A DNA stretch of 64,000 nt from Desulfotomaculum sp. (GCA_017656165.1 JACDOL010000001.1:28493-92492); one strand, 5' to 3'. Shown: positions 1-8,763, counted from the first letter of the stretch. The notes: generated from the sequence alone by a model not told the origin. Program-made: numbers and translations.

Positions 1-401
1 TTCGGGGAAAGCAGTTCATGGGCCAGCTTACCATCATTGGTCAGCAGAAGCAGGCCTTCTGTATCTTTATCAAGACGGCCGACGGGGGATACCTTAAATG
101 CTGTGTATTTATCTTCCAGCAGGTCTAAAACAGTATGCTGGCAGCTGTCCCGGGTTGCTGACAAGACTCCTGCGGGCTTATTCATCATAATGTACACATA
201 TTTTTTATATTTAACTACAGTGTCATTAACTTTTATTGTGCTGGTATAAGGATTTACATGAGCACCAGGGTTATTTACTACCCTGCCGTCTACAGTTACC
301 AGACCTTTTTTTATCAGCTGCTTAATTTCTTTGCGTGTACCGTACCCCATGTTGGCAAGAATTTTATCTATACGCTGGTTTTCTTTTGCGCTTTTGCCCA
401 T
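1..401 (-). CDS. Pseudouridine synthase, RsuA/RluB family (partial, 3' end outside window)
   Basis: Only the first 133 or so codons are present; the gene runs off the left edge. It opens with an S4 RNA-binding domain (about residues 8-55, with RIDKILANMGYGTRKE) and continues into the catalytic domain with VGRLDKDTEGLLLLTNDG, where the Asp of RLDKDT is the catalytic residue of this family. These enzymes convert a uridine of 16S or 23S rRNA to pseudouridine; which site cannot be told from this fragment. The ATG (399-401) shares one base with the TAA stop of the upstream rsmF-like gene (TAATG), so translation is probably coupled. Confidence 0.88.
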   Translation of the reverse strand, partial: MGKSAKENQRIDKILANMGYGTRKEIKQLIKKGLVTVDGRVVNNPGAHVNPYTSTIKVNDTVVKYKKYVYIMMNKPAGVLSATRDSCQHTVLDLLEDKYTAFKVSPVGRLDKDTEGLLLLTNDGKLAHELLSP

Positions 402-1774
402 TAATCTAACCACCGCCATCCCTTGGGATAGTAATTTTTAAGAAGACCGGAAACCTGTTTTGCCCACCCAAGCGGGAAGCCGTCCACACAAACCAATGTC
501 CATCCTTTTTCACCGGTTTGAAAAAGAGTTTCCCCTTTAAGATAACTCAGCACTTCCCTAGATGAAGAAGAAAAGTTAACAACCCGTTTTACATCGGCCG
601 GCCTTAAAGCCATGGCCATGGCATGGCTGGGTTCAAACCTTTTCTTTTTTAACATGCCAAGATACCAGCCAGGCCGGACCACTTTTAATCCTTCCAGGTT
701 TGGTAACCCTTCCGGCATAAGGTAGAGATGATTTCCATAGAGAATTAAGTTTCCCTCTATCCTGGTATTCATATTTTCATTTATAAAATGACTAAAATAT
801 TCCAGTCCTTTACTGCTGGCCGGTAATGCCTTCTGCCTAGAAGAAGCATTTACACCCTCATATCCTGAAGTCTTTTGAAGAAGGGCAATGAAGTGCCCCT
901 CACCTTTAACCTTATGAGGCCAGAGCCGGGCGCACTTTTTAAGTTCTTCCCGGCCATTAACCCAATCAGGTCTCCCGGGACTCAATCCATTTTTCTTTGG
1001 TATATCAACCAATTTAAAGGAGGGATGATGCTTTAAGAACTCTTTAATTTTACCTTCGTTTTCTTCTGGAGCAAATGTACAGGTGGAGTAAATTAAGTAC
1101 CCTCCCGGTTTTAGCATTTTTGCTGCATCACACAGTATATCCTTTTGTATGGAGGCACAAGTTTCAATATTATAAAAAGCCCATTTTTTAGCTGCTTCCG
1201 GGTCTTTGCGGAACATTCCCTCCCCGGAGCAGGGGGCATCTATAATTACCTTGTCAAAAAAACCTGTAAAAACTTCTGCCAACCTGGACGGCGTTTCATT
1301 AGTAATTACAGCATTTTTAACACCAAAATTCTCAATGTTTTTTACCAGGGCTTTCACTCTGTCCTTGCTTACATCGTTAGCCACCAGGATACCGCTGCCC
1401 GCCAGATCTGCTGCTGCTTGAGTGGATTTTCCTCCGGGGGCGGCGCATAAATCCAGCACTTTTTCACCAGGTTTTGCACCTAATACTGCTCCTGGTGCCA
1501 TTGCGCTGGGTTCCTGGATGTAGTAAAGCCCGGCATGGTAGTAGGGGTGTTTCGCCGGGCGCTCCCCTTCAGAAAAATAAAAACCATTTGCTGTCCAAGG
1601 AACAGGTTCCAATGCATAAGGGTACATATCTTTAAAGGTATCTGCATTAATTTTTAGTGTATTAACCCGCAGCCCATAATGCCGTGGTTCAGAAAATGAA
1701 TTAATAAATTCCTGGTATTCATTACCCAATAGTTTCTGCATTCGTTTTTTAAACTCTTCCGGTAACTTTTTCAT
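401..1774 (-). CDS. RsmF-like rRNA cytosine-C5 methyltransferase (NOL1/NOP2/Sun family)
   Basis: SAM-dependent RNA m5C methyltransferase of 457 residues. The SAM-binding motif CAAPGGKSTQ is near residue 106, the catalytic motif DAPCSGEGMF near 178 and the second conserved cysteine in STCTFAPEEN near 230. The C-terminal 170 residues form the extra RNA-binding region typical of RsmF/YebU-type enzymes, unlike the N-terminal NusB domain of RsmB (also in this window). I chose ATG at 1774 because GGGAG lies 8 bases upstream; an in-frame TTG at 1810 would add 12 residues but has no good ribosome-binding site. It is translationally coupled to the downstream pseudouridine synthase, making a small rRNA-modification operon. 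The target base is inferred, not shown. Confidence 0.9.
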   Translation of the reverse strand: MKKLPEEFKKRMQKLLGNEYQEFINSFSEPRHYGLRVNTLKINADTFKDMYPYALEPVPWTANGFYFSEGERPAKHPYYHAGLYYIQEPSAMAPGAVLGAKPGEKVLDLCAAPGGKSTQAAADLAGSGILVANDVSKDRVKALVKNIENFGVKNAVITNETPSRLAEVFTGFFDKVIIDAPCSGEGMFRKDPEAAKKWAFYNIETCASIQKDILCDAAKMLKPGGYLIYSTCTFAPEENEGKIKEFLKHHPSFKLVDIPKKNGLSPGRPDWVNGREELKKCARLWPHKVKGEGHFIALLQKTSGYEGVNASSRQKALPASSKGLEYFSHFINENMNTRIEGNLILYGNHLYLMPEGLPNLEGLKVVRPGWYLGMLKKKRFEPSHAMAMALRPADVKRVVNFSSSSREVLSYLKGETLFQTGEKGWTLVCVDGFPLGWAKQVSGLLKNYYPKGWRWLD

Positions 1775-1983
1775 TGTCTCTACTCCCGAAAAATTTTTGT
1801 TTAATTCCAAGTGATATTTTTTCTTGATTAATGTGCTAAATCCTTTCTGCTTTATTTTCTTAATTTTATTATTGTCAGCAGAAAGATAATAAAAACAAAA
1901 CCTTAAATCTCTGCTGCAAAAAAATAAAAAGCTTGGCGATAGGGTAAATTAAACTTGTAAATTAACTGCCAGGGGAGTCAGAA

Positions 1984-2283
1984 ATGAATAATGATATAAC
2001 CAGAGAAAATTTAAAAACCCTGGAAGAGCGCATAGACAGGCTGGCCACTAACATGGAAAAAATGAAATTGGCTGAATATGTCCGGCTTCTCGAAAGTCCA
2101 TGGCGGCTTCTATATATAAATTTTATCAGTGGAGTAGCCCGGGGATTGGGAATAGGTGTGGGCTTTGCCTTTTTAGGGGCCTTTGTGGTATATATTTTAA
2201 AATCCCTGGTGACAATTCCCGTCATAGGAAATGTTATCGCTGAGATAGTAAAAATAGTCCAGATTAGGCTTGGAACATACTAA
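1984..2283 (+). CDS. DUF5665-type small membrane protein
   Basis: A 99-residue protein with a charged, probably helical N-terminal half (about residues 1-40) and a glycine-rich hydrophobic stretch at about residues 50-80 that would cross the membrane once or form a hairpin. The pattern fits the DUF5665 family of clostridial and bacillar proteins, whose function is unknown. GGGGAG lies 5 bases upstream of the ATG. It ends 46 bases before the yteA-family gene and is probably co-transcribed with it. It is divergent from the rsmF-like gene across an AT-rich gap of about 210 bases. Confidence 0.7.
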   Translation: MNNDITRENLKTLEERIDRLATNMEKMKLAEYVRLLESPWRLLYINFISGVARGLGIGVGFAFLGAFVVYILKSLVTIPVIGNVIAEIVKIVQIRLGTY

Positions 2284-2329
2284 TACATACAGCAGTAACC
2301 TACCAGGATACCGAATAGGAGGAGATAAT

Positions 2330-3016
2330 GTGCAGTCTAGGCAGTTAGAGTATTTAAGACAGCGAATGCTTGAAGAACGGCACCAGATGCTGGAGCGCAT
2401 AAGGAGTATAAATAAAGGCGGATTAGGAGAGTCCATGGATACTTCTTTTGGTGAACTTTCAGCCATTGACAACCATCCAGGCGATGTGGGAAGTGAAATG
2501 TTTGAACGCAGCAAGGACCTTTCTTTAAAAGAGCAGGCCCGGGTGGTAGTACAGGCAATTGATAATGCATTAGAGGCAATGAAACAGGGTATTTATGGAA
2601 AATGTGAGGTGTGTGGAAAAGAAATTCCACTAGAGAGGTTGGAAGCCGTACCTTATACAACCATATGCAGGGACTGTAAGGCAGCAGATGAAAATATACC
2701 TTTGCGCCATCCACGCCCCATAGAAGAAGATGTGTTGATGCATCCCTTTGAACGCACCCTTAATGATAATACAGATAAAAATTTTTATGATGGGGAAGAT
2801 GCGCTGCAGGAAGTGGCCAGGCACAGCTTAAGTTATGAAACTGACCCGGAATATGAAGTAGACAGTATAGATCCTGAGGGAGATCAAAGGGAGGTAAAGG
2901 GGGCCGTAGAAGAAGTTGAAAACTTACCATATGAAGTAGATAACGGGATTATATATGAAAGCTTTAAAACCACAGATGAATTTGGTCCTGTTTTAAAAGA
3001 AGAAGAGAATGATTAG
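2330..3016 (+). CDS. YteA-family TraR/DksA-type zinc-finger protein
   Basis: 228-residue protein of the YteA family (Bacillus sporulation-linked regulatory proteins related to DksA/TraR). A coiled-coil-like N-terminus (QLEYLRQRMLEERHQML) is followed by a C4 zinc finger, CEVCGKEIPL then TTICRDCK (about residues 93-115). The acidic C-terminal half (residues 120-228) is specific to this family. I chose GTG at 2330 because AGGAGGAG lies 5 bases upstream; an in-frame TTG at 2270 overlaps the preceding gene and lacks a ribosome-binding site. DksA-like proteins act at the RNA polymerase secondary channel, but the acidic DxxDxA tip of true DksA is not evident, so the molecular role is uncertain. Confidence 0.82.
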   Translation: MQSRQLEYLRQRMLEERHQMLERIRSINKGGLGESMDTSFGELSAIDNHPGDVGSEMFERSKDLSLKEQARVVVQAIDNALEAMKQGIYGKCEVCGKEIPLERLEAVPYTTICRDCKAADENIPLRHPRPIEEDVLMHPFERTLNDNTDKNFYDGEDALQEVARHSLSYETDPEYEVDSIDPEGDQREVKGAVEEVENLPYEVDNGIIYESFKTTDEFGPVLKEEEND

Positions 3017-3023
3017 AAAAGAA

Positions 3024-3060
3024 GGGCAGTTTTTAGGAACTGCCCTGTATTATTTTTATT
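3024..3060 (+). terminator. Rho-independent terminator after yteA-family gene
   Basis: Stem GGGCAGTT (3024-3031) pairs with AACTGCCC (3038-3045) around a 6-base loop, followed by a T-rich tail. It closes the DUF5665-yteA unit. Confidence 0.8.
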
Positions 3061-3154
3061 GGGGAGGAAAAGCACCGGGTATGTTTGAGGAGCTATGTGC
3101 CGGCGTGTTTTTGGGAGTGTAAATACCTTGGCTGGTGATAAGACCAATGTCTTT
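3060..3154 (+). repeat. Dispersed intergenic repeat, copy A (middle and right end)
   Basis: Contains the middle module GGAGGAAAAGCACCGGGTAT, a shortened linker, then GTGCCGGCGTG, the right terminal sequence GTAAATACCTTGG with its context (3119-3131), and the trailing GGTGATAAGACC. The same modules recur in the copies near 8140, 8880, 18771, 58180 and 60793. The left end is missing. It lies directly behind a terminator and before the lspA promoter region. Confidence 0.8.
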
Positions 3155-3174
3155 TTCTTAAGGTAATTTGTGTT

Positions 3175-3203
3175 TTGCCTCTAATATGCTATATTATTAT
3201 TAT
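3175..3203 (+). promoter_or_regulatory. Possible promoter of lspA-rluD
   Basis: TTGCCT (3175-3180) and TATTAT (3198-3203) are 17 bases apart. A transcript starting near 3210 would begin before the ATG candidates at 3222 and 3237 but after the TTG at 3168, which argues against that longer start. This is motif matching only. Confidence 0.35.
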
Positions 3204-3236
3204 TTGGGAATAAATACTATCATGGGGGTTTTAACA

Positions 3237-3695
3237 ATGCCTCTTTTAACTGCAGCCCTACTTGTACTAATAATTGATTTAGCAGCAAAATACTTGGTTC
3301 AATCTACCATGGAACTGCACCAGTCCATACCGGTAATTAAGAATATTTTTCACATTACATATATATTAAATCCCGGGGCAGCTTTTGGGATTTTGGCCTA
3401 TAAAACTGCCTTTTTTATAACAGTGACAGCAGTGCTGATGCTGGGACTGGCCGTTTTTTACAAGCGTATTATGCGGGAAACTATACTAGTACAGGTGGCC
3501 CTGGGAATGGTAGCCGGTGGAGCCGCTGGAAATTTAATTGATAGGATAAGGTATGGAAAAGTAGTAGATTTTTTAGATTTTCAAATATGGCCCGTTTTTA
3601 ACTTGGCTGACACTGCCATTGTAATTGGAGTAGGGGTACTGGTGCTGGAAGTAGTCAGAAGACCAGAACGAGAAGATGTTGAGGAGGAAGGTTAG
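3237..3695 (+). CDS. lspA: Signal peptidase II (prolipoprotein signal peptidase)
   Basis: Membrane aspartyl protease that cleaves the signal peptide of diacylglyceryl-modified lipoproteins, such as the betaine-binding lipoprotein in this window. Four hydrophobic segments are visible. The family motifs are present: NPGAAFG (about residues 45-51), GGAAGNLIDR with the first catalytic Asp, and FNLADTAIV with the second. The length of 152 residues is normal. ATG at 3237 has GGGGG 7 bases upstream; ATG at 3222 is the main alternative. It is followed two bases after its stop by rluD, the classic lspA-rluD pair. Confidence 0.92.
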   Translation: MPLLTAALLVLIIDLAAKYLVQSTMELHQSIPVIKNIFHITYILNPGAAFGILAYKTAFFITVTAVLMLGLAVFYKRIMRETILVQVALGMVAGGAAGNLIDRIRYGKVVDFLDFQIWPVFNLADTAIVIGVGVLVLEVVRRPEREDVEEEG

Positions 3696-3697
3696 GT

Positions 3698-4612
3698 ATG
3701 CCGGTCACATATATCTTTGAAATTAATGAACAGGATGCCGGAACAAGGCTGGATAAATTTCTAGCCCGGGAAATTGAGGATTTAACCCGTTCCTATATTC
3801 AAAAACTGCTTTGTGAAGGAATGGCCAAGATTAATGGTAAAGAAGTTAAGCCCAGTTACAAACTGCAGACCGGTGATAAGATAGAATTGATAGAACCTGA
3901 CCCGGTAGAGCTGACCGTAGAACCTGAAAATATCCCCCTGGACATCTACTATGAAGATGAAGATGTAATTGTAGTAAACAAGCCGCAGGGCATGGTGGTG
4001 CATCCTGCAGATGGAAACTATTCAGGAACCCTGGTTAACGCCTTATTATATCACTGTCGGGACTTGTCCGGGATTAACGGGGTGTTGAGGCCGGGAATTG
4101 TGCACCGTATAGACAAGGACACCAGTGGGCTGCTGGTGGTGGCAAAAAACGATGCCTCGCACTTGGATTTAGCAGGGCAGTTAAAAGAACATAGTGTAAC
4201 CAGGCGATACCTGGCACTGGTGCACGGAAACCTGCAGGTGGAGTCAGGCACCATAGAGGCTCCCATAGGTAGAGATCCAAGTAATAGGCAGAAGATGGCG
4301 GTTACCGATAAAAATTCTAAACAGGCCATAACGCATTTTAAGGTTAAAAAGAGATTTGGCCAATACACCCTGGTAGAGTGCCAATTGGAAACGGGGCGTA
4401 CCCACCAGATACGTGTTCACATGGCATATATCAAGCATCCGGTGGTAGGAGATCCCAAGTACGGTGGTAAAACAAAAAAATTTAACCTTAATGGCCAGCT
4501 GCTGCATGCAGCGGTGCTTGGATTTAAGCACCCCAGAACTGCTGAGTACTTGGAGTTCGAAGCTCCCCTGCCCAAGCACTTTCAAGCTGTGCTCAATAAT
4601 CTGACTACTTAA
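3698..4612 (+). CDS. rluD: Pseudouridine synthase, RluD family
   Basis: 304-residue RluA/RluD-type synthase. An N-terminal S4 domain (about residues 14-75, RLDKFLAREIEDLTRS) precedes the catalytic domain with VNKPQGMVVHP and HRIDKDTSGLLVVAKND, whose Asp near residue 137 is catalytic. RluD modifies uridines of 23S rRNA helix 69; exact sites are inferred from family. GGAGGAAGG lies upstream of the ATG and the gap to lspA is 2 bases, so the two are co-transcribed. Its last 8 bases overlap the end of the convergent DUF441 gene. Confidence 0.92.
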   Translation: MPVTYIFEINEQDAGTRLDKFLAREIEDLTRSYIQKLLCEGMAKINGKEVKPSYKLQTGDKIELIEPDPVELTVEPENIPLDIYYEDEDVIVVNKPQGMVVHPADGNYSGTLVNALLYHCRDLSGINGVLRPGIVHRIDKDTSGLLVVAKNDASHLDLAGQLKEHSVTRRYLALVHGNLQVESGTIEAPIGRDPSNRQKMAVTDKNSKQAITHFKVKKRFGQYTLVECQLETGRTHQIRVHMAYIKHPVVGDPKYGGKTKKFNLNGQLLHAAVLGFKHPRTAEYLEFEAPLPKHFQAVLNNLTT

Positions 4613-5042
4613 AGTAGCTGAAAACTTCAAGGAATAAGGCAGCGACACCTGCTGCCATCAGGGGACCTACCGGCTGGCCGTTAAAGAATACAATGCCGAT
4701 TATGCAGCCTATTACCAGTCCAAAAATAATTTCGGGGTCAATTTGCAGTAATCTTAGACCCTGCTGGTTTAAGTGAGTAGCCAGCGCACCGCCAATAATA
4801 GCCATAATTCCGGGGATTGAAGTAAGGTTATAAATTAAATCTTTTTCAGTAACTTTTCCACTGGCCAGGGGAACAAGTATAGACAGCAGTAAAAACAGCA
4901 GTCCCAGGTCTAAACCTCTTTTTTCCAGCAGGGGAAAGATAAAATTCAAGTTGGACAGTTTTAATATTAACAGTACGCAAGCGGCAGTGGCAATGAGATT
5001 AGACCGGGAGATCAGTCCCACCAGCAGCAGTGCCACCAACAT
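4605..5042 (-). CDS. DUF441 family membrane protein
   Basis: A 145-residue, very hydrophobic protein with at least four membrane segments, ending FFNGQPVGPLMAAGVAALF and FSYFK, as in the DUF441 (YeaL/YtwI) family; function unknown. ATG at 5042 has GAGGGG 7 bases upstream; an upstream start at 5075 has no comparable site. Its 3' end overlaps the 3' end of rluD by 8 bases on the opposite strand, and no terminator separates them. Confidence 0.85.
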   Translation of the reverse strand: MLVALLLVGLISRSNLIATAACVLLILKLSNLNFIFPLLEKRGLDLGLLFLLLSILVPLASGKVTEKDLIYNLTSIPGIMAIIGGALATHLNQQGLRLLQIDPEIIFGLVIGCIIGIVFFNGQPVGPLMAAGVAALFLEVFSYFK

Positions 5043-5130
5043 AATTTCGCCCCTCAATATTCTCGCCTCGCCCAAGAAGGTTTGTCTAATTTATATGCAG
5101 CGAGAATGGAAGGAATAACCAAAAAGAGAC

Positions 5131-5182
5131 AAACCGCCTGGCCAGGGCGGTCTGTCATCGGCTGCCGGCAGCCGTTTTTTTG
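5131..5182. terminator. Two back-to-back terminator-like hairpins
   Basis: A perfect palindrome CGGCTGCCGGCAGCCG (5159-5174) is followed by seven T on the plus strand. A second hairpin, CCGCCTGGCCAGGGCGG (5134-5150), has a T-rich tail when read on the minus strand. The minus-strand one probably ends the comA-like transcript. The plus-strand one is the first strong stop downstream of rluD, more than 500 bases past it. Confidence 0.65.
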
Positions 5183-5279
5183 TATTATGTTGTTGTTTAT
5201 TAATATTGTCCCTATTTTGTAAGGCGCAAATTCAGTTAATTATTGCTAATGGGCATAAACGTGTTGGTTTTTTGTTTTT

Positions 5280-6083
5280 CTAATCACAAACTGATTTAAG
5301 GGTATCCGCTCTCAGACCAACACGAAGGGCTTCCAGTGCAAGCACTTCATGTGCATTTATATTACCAAGGTTGACATTAGGTCCAAAACGCAGAATTAAA
5401 TCCTGCTGCTGTTCTTTCATAGGTGCTTCCCATATCAGTATTGACGGGTCCGGTACGGCTGAAACCAGTTCTTCCATTTCAGTTTTAATTATCTTTCCCT
5501 GGGAATCGTATAAACCAACTGCAACACCAGACTCCCTGCCTTCAACAATTACCTTTTGCGACCCGTATTCAAGGTCATTTATTACTTGTTTTATTAGTTC
5601 GCTTAAAGGAGTGCGGTATTTAGGATCCTTTTTTCCTACTTCAGACAGCACATTTAGACCTTTTTCCGCTGCCATACTAATGGCCCTGCATCTTGTATTA
5701 CTGTCAATAGCAACTGTACCGTCAGATATTTCTACAGCTGTAAACCCCAGTATTTTTACTGTATCAAGATATTTTTCCAGTTTGTCCTGCAGTACTGCCA
5801 CTTCTAAGAAAGTTCCCCCTGGATATATTTCTATATTGTAAGAGCGGACCAGGTCAATTTTTTCCTCCAATATTTCACCGGCATAAAAAGCTGAAGTACC
5901 AAACCCCAGCTTAATGTAATCAATATACTCCCCTGCCAAGTTAAGTAAATCCCTGGTTTCGCCTAATCCCAGCCCTTTATCTATTATCATTGTTAGACCG
6001 GTGTTTCTAGGTTTAGCAGTGCGGTTGCCCAGTGGAAATTTTAAAATATTTAACCAGCTGTTGCTAGTATAACGGCTGCTCAT
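5280..6083 (-). CDS. Phosphosulfolactate synthase (ComA/YitD family)
   Basis: 267-residue TIM-barrel enzyme of the ComA family, which adds sulfite to phosphoenolpyruvate to give (R)-2-phospho-3-sulfolactate. Recognisable segments: GLTMIIDKGLG, YIDYIKLGFGTSA, IEIYPGGTFLEVA, VEISDGTVAI and the C-terminal GNINAHEVLALEALR. In methanogens this starts coenzyme M synthesis; in Bacillus the homologue YitD is linked to 3-sulfolactate, a spore component. ATG at 6083 has AAAGGAGC upstream; the longer reading frame to 6167 has no support. No ComB phosphatase or ComC dehydrogenase is nearby. Sulfolactate production in spores is the best inference; a broader sulfonate role is possible. Confidence 0.82.
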   Translation of the reverse strand: MSSRYTSNSWLNILKFPLGNRTAKPRNTGLTMIIDKGLGLGETRDLLNLAGEYIDYIKLGFGTSAFYAGEILEEKIDLVRSYNIEIYPGGTFLEVAVLQDKLEKYLDTVKILGFTAVEISDGTVAIDSNTRCRAISMAAEKGLNVLSEVGKKDPKYRTPLSELIKQVINDLEYGSQKVIVEGRESGVAVGLYDSQGKIIKTEMEELVSAVPDPSILIWEAPMKEQQQDLILRFGPNVNLGNINAHEVLALEALRVGLRADTLKSVCD

Positions 6084-6202
6084 TGTCACAGCTCCTTTCA
6101 CGGGTATGATCACCAAGAATGGTGATATCTGGCACCTCCTGTTAAGGTAATGCACCCGTGAATTCATTCTAGCTGTAGTGTATTCGCAACAACTGTTATT
6201 GG

Positions 6203-7564
6203 TTACTGGTTATTTTTTTGACCATTATTTACCTTGCCAGTTTTATTATGGTTATCAAGGGGTTTTTTTGCTGGATATGGTGCACCTGCTGTACCTACAG
6301 CAGAGCCTACCAGGTATCCAATATATTCTTTATTTTTCGCCTGGTTGTCTTCTTTAGGGTTTTTGGAGGCTTTTTTAATAGCTTTTATTTTAATAAAGAA
6401 AAAGGCAGTTACAGCTGATATGCCGGCCAATGCTGCTGCACTCCAAAACATTGCCGGTCGGCCGAATTTCATGAGCCAGCCAAAAATGGGTGGGCCAAAT
6501 GCTACCCCGAAAAATCTTACACTTCCATAAAGTGATGTTACCATACCTCTTTCTTCGGTGGAGGTAGCACTGGTAATCAACATGTTTAAACAAGGTAGAA
6601 CCAGGCCGGTACCAACCCCGGCTAGAGATATGGCTGCATAAAACATATATACGTTTTTAAAAATTGGCAGTAACGCCAGGGAAACAGCTGATAAAACTAG
6701 ACCGCTGATAACCAGCAGTTTCATTGATGACACTTGTTTTTTAATAAATGTTCCGGTTATATAAGAGGTGGTACTCATAAAAAGTACTGGTACTGCCAGT
6801 GCCAATCCCTTTATTACACCATTTATTTTCAGCACTTTTTCCAAGTAATCCGATAAAAAAAATAAAACCCCAAAAAGCAAAAACAAAGCGGTTGCACCAG
6901 CTAAAAAACATGAAAGCAGCAGCGGTGCTTTGTTTTTAAATATTTTTTTAATTGACTGCAGGTACTCCCTTAATCGCGGGGGTTCTTTTTTTTGTTTTGG
7001 TTCTTTAACAAATACCCACATACCTAGAACAACAGGAATAACAATGGCTGGGAAAAATATAAAAGCTGCGTACCACAATATTGTGCCCAGCACAGCACCC
7101 AAAACAGGGCTGATAACTTTACCCATTCCGTTGGAGGCTTCTATTACTCCAAGGGACTTGGCACGCTCTTTGCCCTGCCATAAATCCCCGCATAAAGCCA
7201 TTGCTATGGGAGCGGTACCGGCTGCGCCAATCCCTTGTATAACCCGACCGGCTAAGATGATGTTAAATGCTTTTTCCTTTAAAAAATAAGCTGCCAGGGC
7301 AGCAATTACTCCACCCAAACCGTAAAGAATGAGCGAAGGAATAATTACCTTTTTTCTTCCAAAGCGATCAGATAAAAACCCGGCTAGAGGAATCACTATT
7401 CCTGCCGGCACAGAAAACAGCGTAATAACTAAACTGACCTGAACGTTAGAAATATTTAAGGAGTTTTGAATAGCTGGGAGAACAGGTATTAGTAGAGAAT
7501 TTCCCAGAACCATAATCAGAGGGACACCGGCAAGAGCGGGAAGAGTTAATTTTTTAACTTCCAT
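6203..7564 (-). CDS. MFS transporter (DHA1-like drug/proton antiporter family)
   Basis: 453-residue major facilitator with about 12 hydrophobic segments. Motif A, GFLSDRFGRKKV, sits between segments 2 and 3 (about residues 63-74); the antiporter-type glycine-rich motif GRVIQGIGAAGTAP follows at about residue 107. The last 50 residues are a hydrophilic, Asn/Lys-rich cytoplasmic tail, longer than usual. The substrate cannot be read from sequence. AAAGGACGTGAAGG precedes the ATG. The comA-like gene lies 119 bases downstream on the same strand, with a small inverted repeat (6109-6126, ATCACC/GGTGAT) but no strong terminator between them, so the two may be co-transcribed. Confidence 0.87.
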   Translation of the reverse strand: MEVKKLTLPALAGVPLIMVLGNSLLIPVLPAIQNSLNISNVQVSLVITLFSVPAGIVIPLAGFLSDRFGRKKVIIPSLILYGLGGVIAALAAYFLKEKAFNIILAGRVIQGIGAAGTAPIAMALCGDLWQGKERAKSLGVIEASNGMGKVISPVLGAVLGTILWYAAFIFFPAIVIPVVLGMWVFVKEPKQKKEPPRLREYLQSIKKIFKNKAPLLLSCFLAGATALFLLFGVLFFLSDYLEKVLKINGVIKGLALAVPVLFMSTTSYITGTFIKKQVSSMKLLVISGLVLSAVSLALLPIFKNVYMFYAAISLAGVGTGLVLPCLNMLITSATSTEERGMVTSLYGSVRFFGVAFGPPIFGWLMKFGRPAMFWSAAALAGISAVTAFFFIKIKAIKKASKNPKEDNQAKNKEYIGYLVGSAVGTAGAPYPAKKPLDNHNKTGKVNNGQKNNQ

Positions 7565-7694
7565 GCCTTCACGTCCTTTCAGAGCTAGACGTGTGTATTT
7601 TTCCCTGCCTGAGTAAAGGTATTCATTAAAGAAACAAAAGCAGCATAAAAAATGGTGTAAGTAATAAAGTTTGAAAATAAAGGAGGCATTTATT

Positions 7695-7967
7695 TTGTTT
7701 CATGTTTTCGATAAAATAGTTTTTGGCATGGCAGCCATGCGTTTTTTATCTTCATTTATTGAATTTGCAGCTGCCGTTTTAATGCTGAAGTTTAACCGGG
7801 TAGAAACGGCTTTTAAAATTAATGCCCTGCTGGCATTGATAGGGCCTACTGTACTAATAATTGTTACATCTCTAGGATTGGTAGGGTTGGCGGGAAAAAT
7901 ACCGTTAAGTAAAATGATTTACATAATAATTGGTGTGACCTTAATCTTCATTGGAGTTAATAAATAA
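7695..7967 (+). CDS. YqhV-like DUF2619 membrane protein
   Basis: 90-residue, two- to three-span membrane protein. The core AAVLMLKFNRVETAFKINALLALIGP matches the pattern of Bacillus YqhV/DUF2619, a small protein usually encoded beside the spoIIIA sporulation operon; the function is unknown. I chose TTG at 7695 because AAAGGAGG ends 8 bases upstream; the upstream TTG at 7671 would put that ribosome-binding site inside the gene. Here it stands alone ahead of the pyr promoter, divergent from the MFS gene. Confidence 0.72.
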   Translation: MFHVFDKIVFGMAAMRFLSSFIEFAAAVLMLKFNRVETAFKINALLALIGPTVLIIVTSLGLVGLAGKIPLSKMIYIIIGVTLIFIGVNK

Positions 7968-7973
7968 AATTTC

Positions 7974-8002
7974 TTGACAGTACCTGGATGGTGCTATAAA
8001 AT
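7974..8002 (+). promoter_or_regulatory. Promoter of the pyr operon
   Basis: A consensus TTGACA (7974-7979) lies 17 bases from TAAAAT (7997-8002), with TATAAA overlapping. The start of transcription would fall near 8009, just before the first PyrR-binding hairpin at 8018, as expected for PyrR-attenuated operons. Confidence 0.8.
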
Positions 8003-8017
8003 TGACTAAGAACAATA

Positions 8018-8112
8018 CCTTTAAATCGGTCCTGTGAGGCTGGTAAGGGAACATAGTGAAATTCACATTGGGTCAAACTATGTCTATTACCAGCCGGTAA
8101 TAGGCTTTTTTA
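8018..8112 (+). promoter_or_regulatory. PyrR attenuator 1 (pyrR leader)
   Basis: The PyrR-binding anti-antiterminator is at 8018-8049, with the conserved loop TCGGTCCTGTGAGGCT between CCTT and AAGG arms. It is followed by an intermediate hairpin (ACATAG/CTATGT, about 8051-8085) that can act in the antiterminator, and by the terminator CTATTACC/GGTAATAG (8084-8103) plus T tract (8106-8112). When UMP is high, PyrR binds the first hairpin and termination follows. Confidence 0.88.
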
Positions 8113-8136
8113 ATATTATCAGAAAGCATCTGAGGT

Positions 8137-8175
8137 AACAACGCAGCCGGAGGAAAAGCACCGAGTATGTTTGCC
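8137..8175 (+). repeat. Dispersed intergenic repeat, copy B0 (middle module only)
   Basis: ACGCAGCCGGAGGAAAAG followed by CACCGAGTATGTTTG matches the middle of the full copy at 8876-9086 and of copy A. The outer palindromic arms are absent. The sequence before it (TTATCAGAAAG, from about 8115) also resembles the bases before the full copy (TGTCAGAAAG). It sits between attenuator 1 and the pyrR ribosome-binding site. Confidence 0.65.
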
Positions 8176-8205
8176 GCCACAGATGAAGAAGCGGAGGTGA
8201 CCTAG

Positions 8206-8757
<552 letters not shown>

Positions 8758-8763
8758 AATGCA

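Noticed and set aside
401..1774. Naming the left-hand m5C methyltransferase rsmB.
   Set aside because: It lacks the N-terminal NusB domain and has the long C-terminal region of the RsmF type; a true rsmB is present at 38695.
5371..5841. A 156-codon open frame on the plus strand inside the comA-like gene.
   Set aside because: It is antisense to a clear protein family member, has no ribosome-binding site and a Ser/Pro-rich composition typical of shadow frames.
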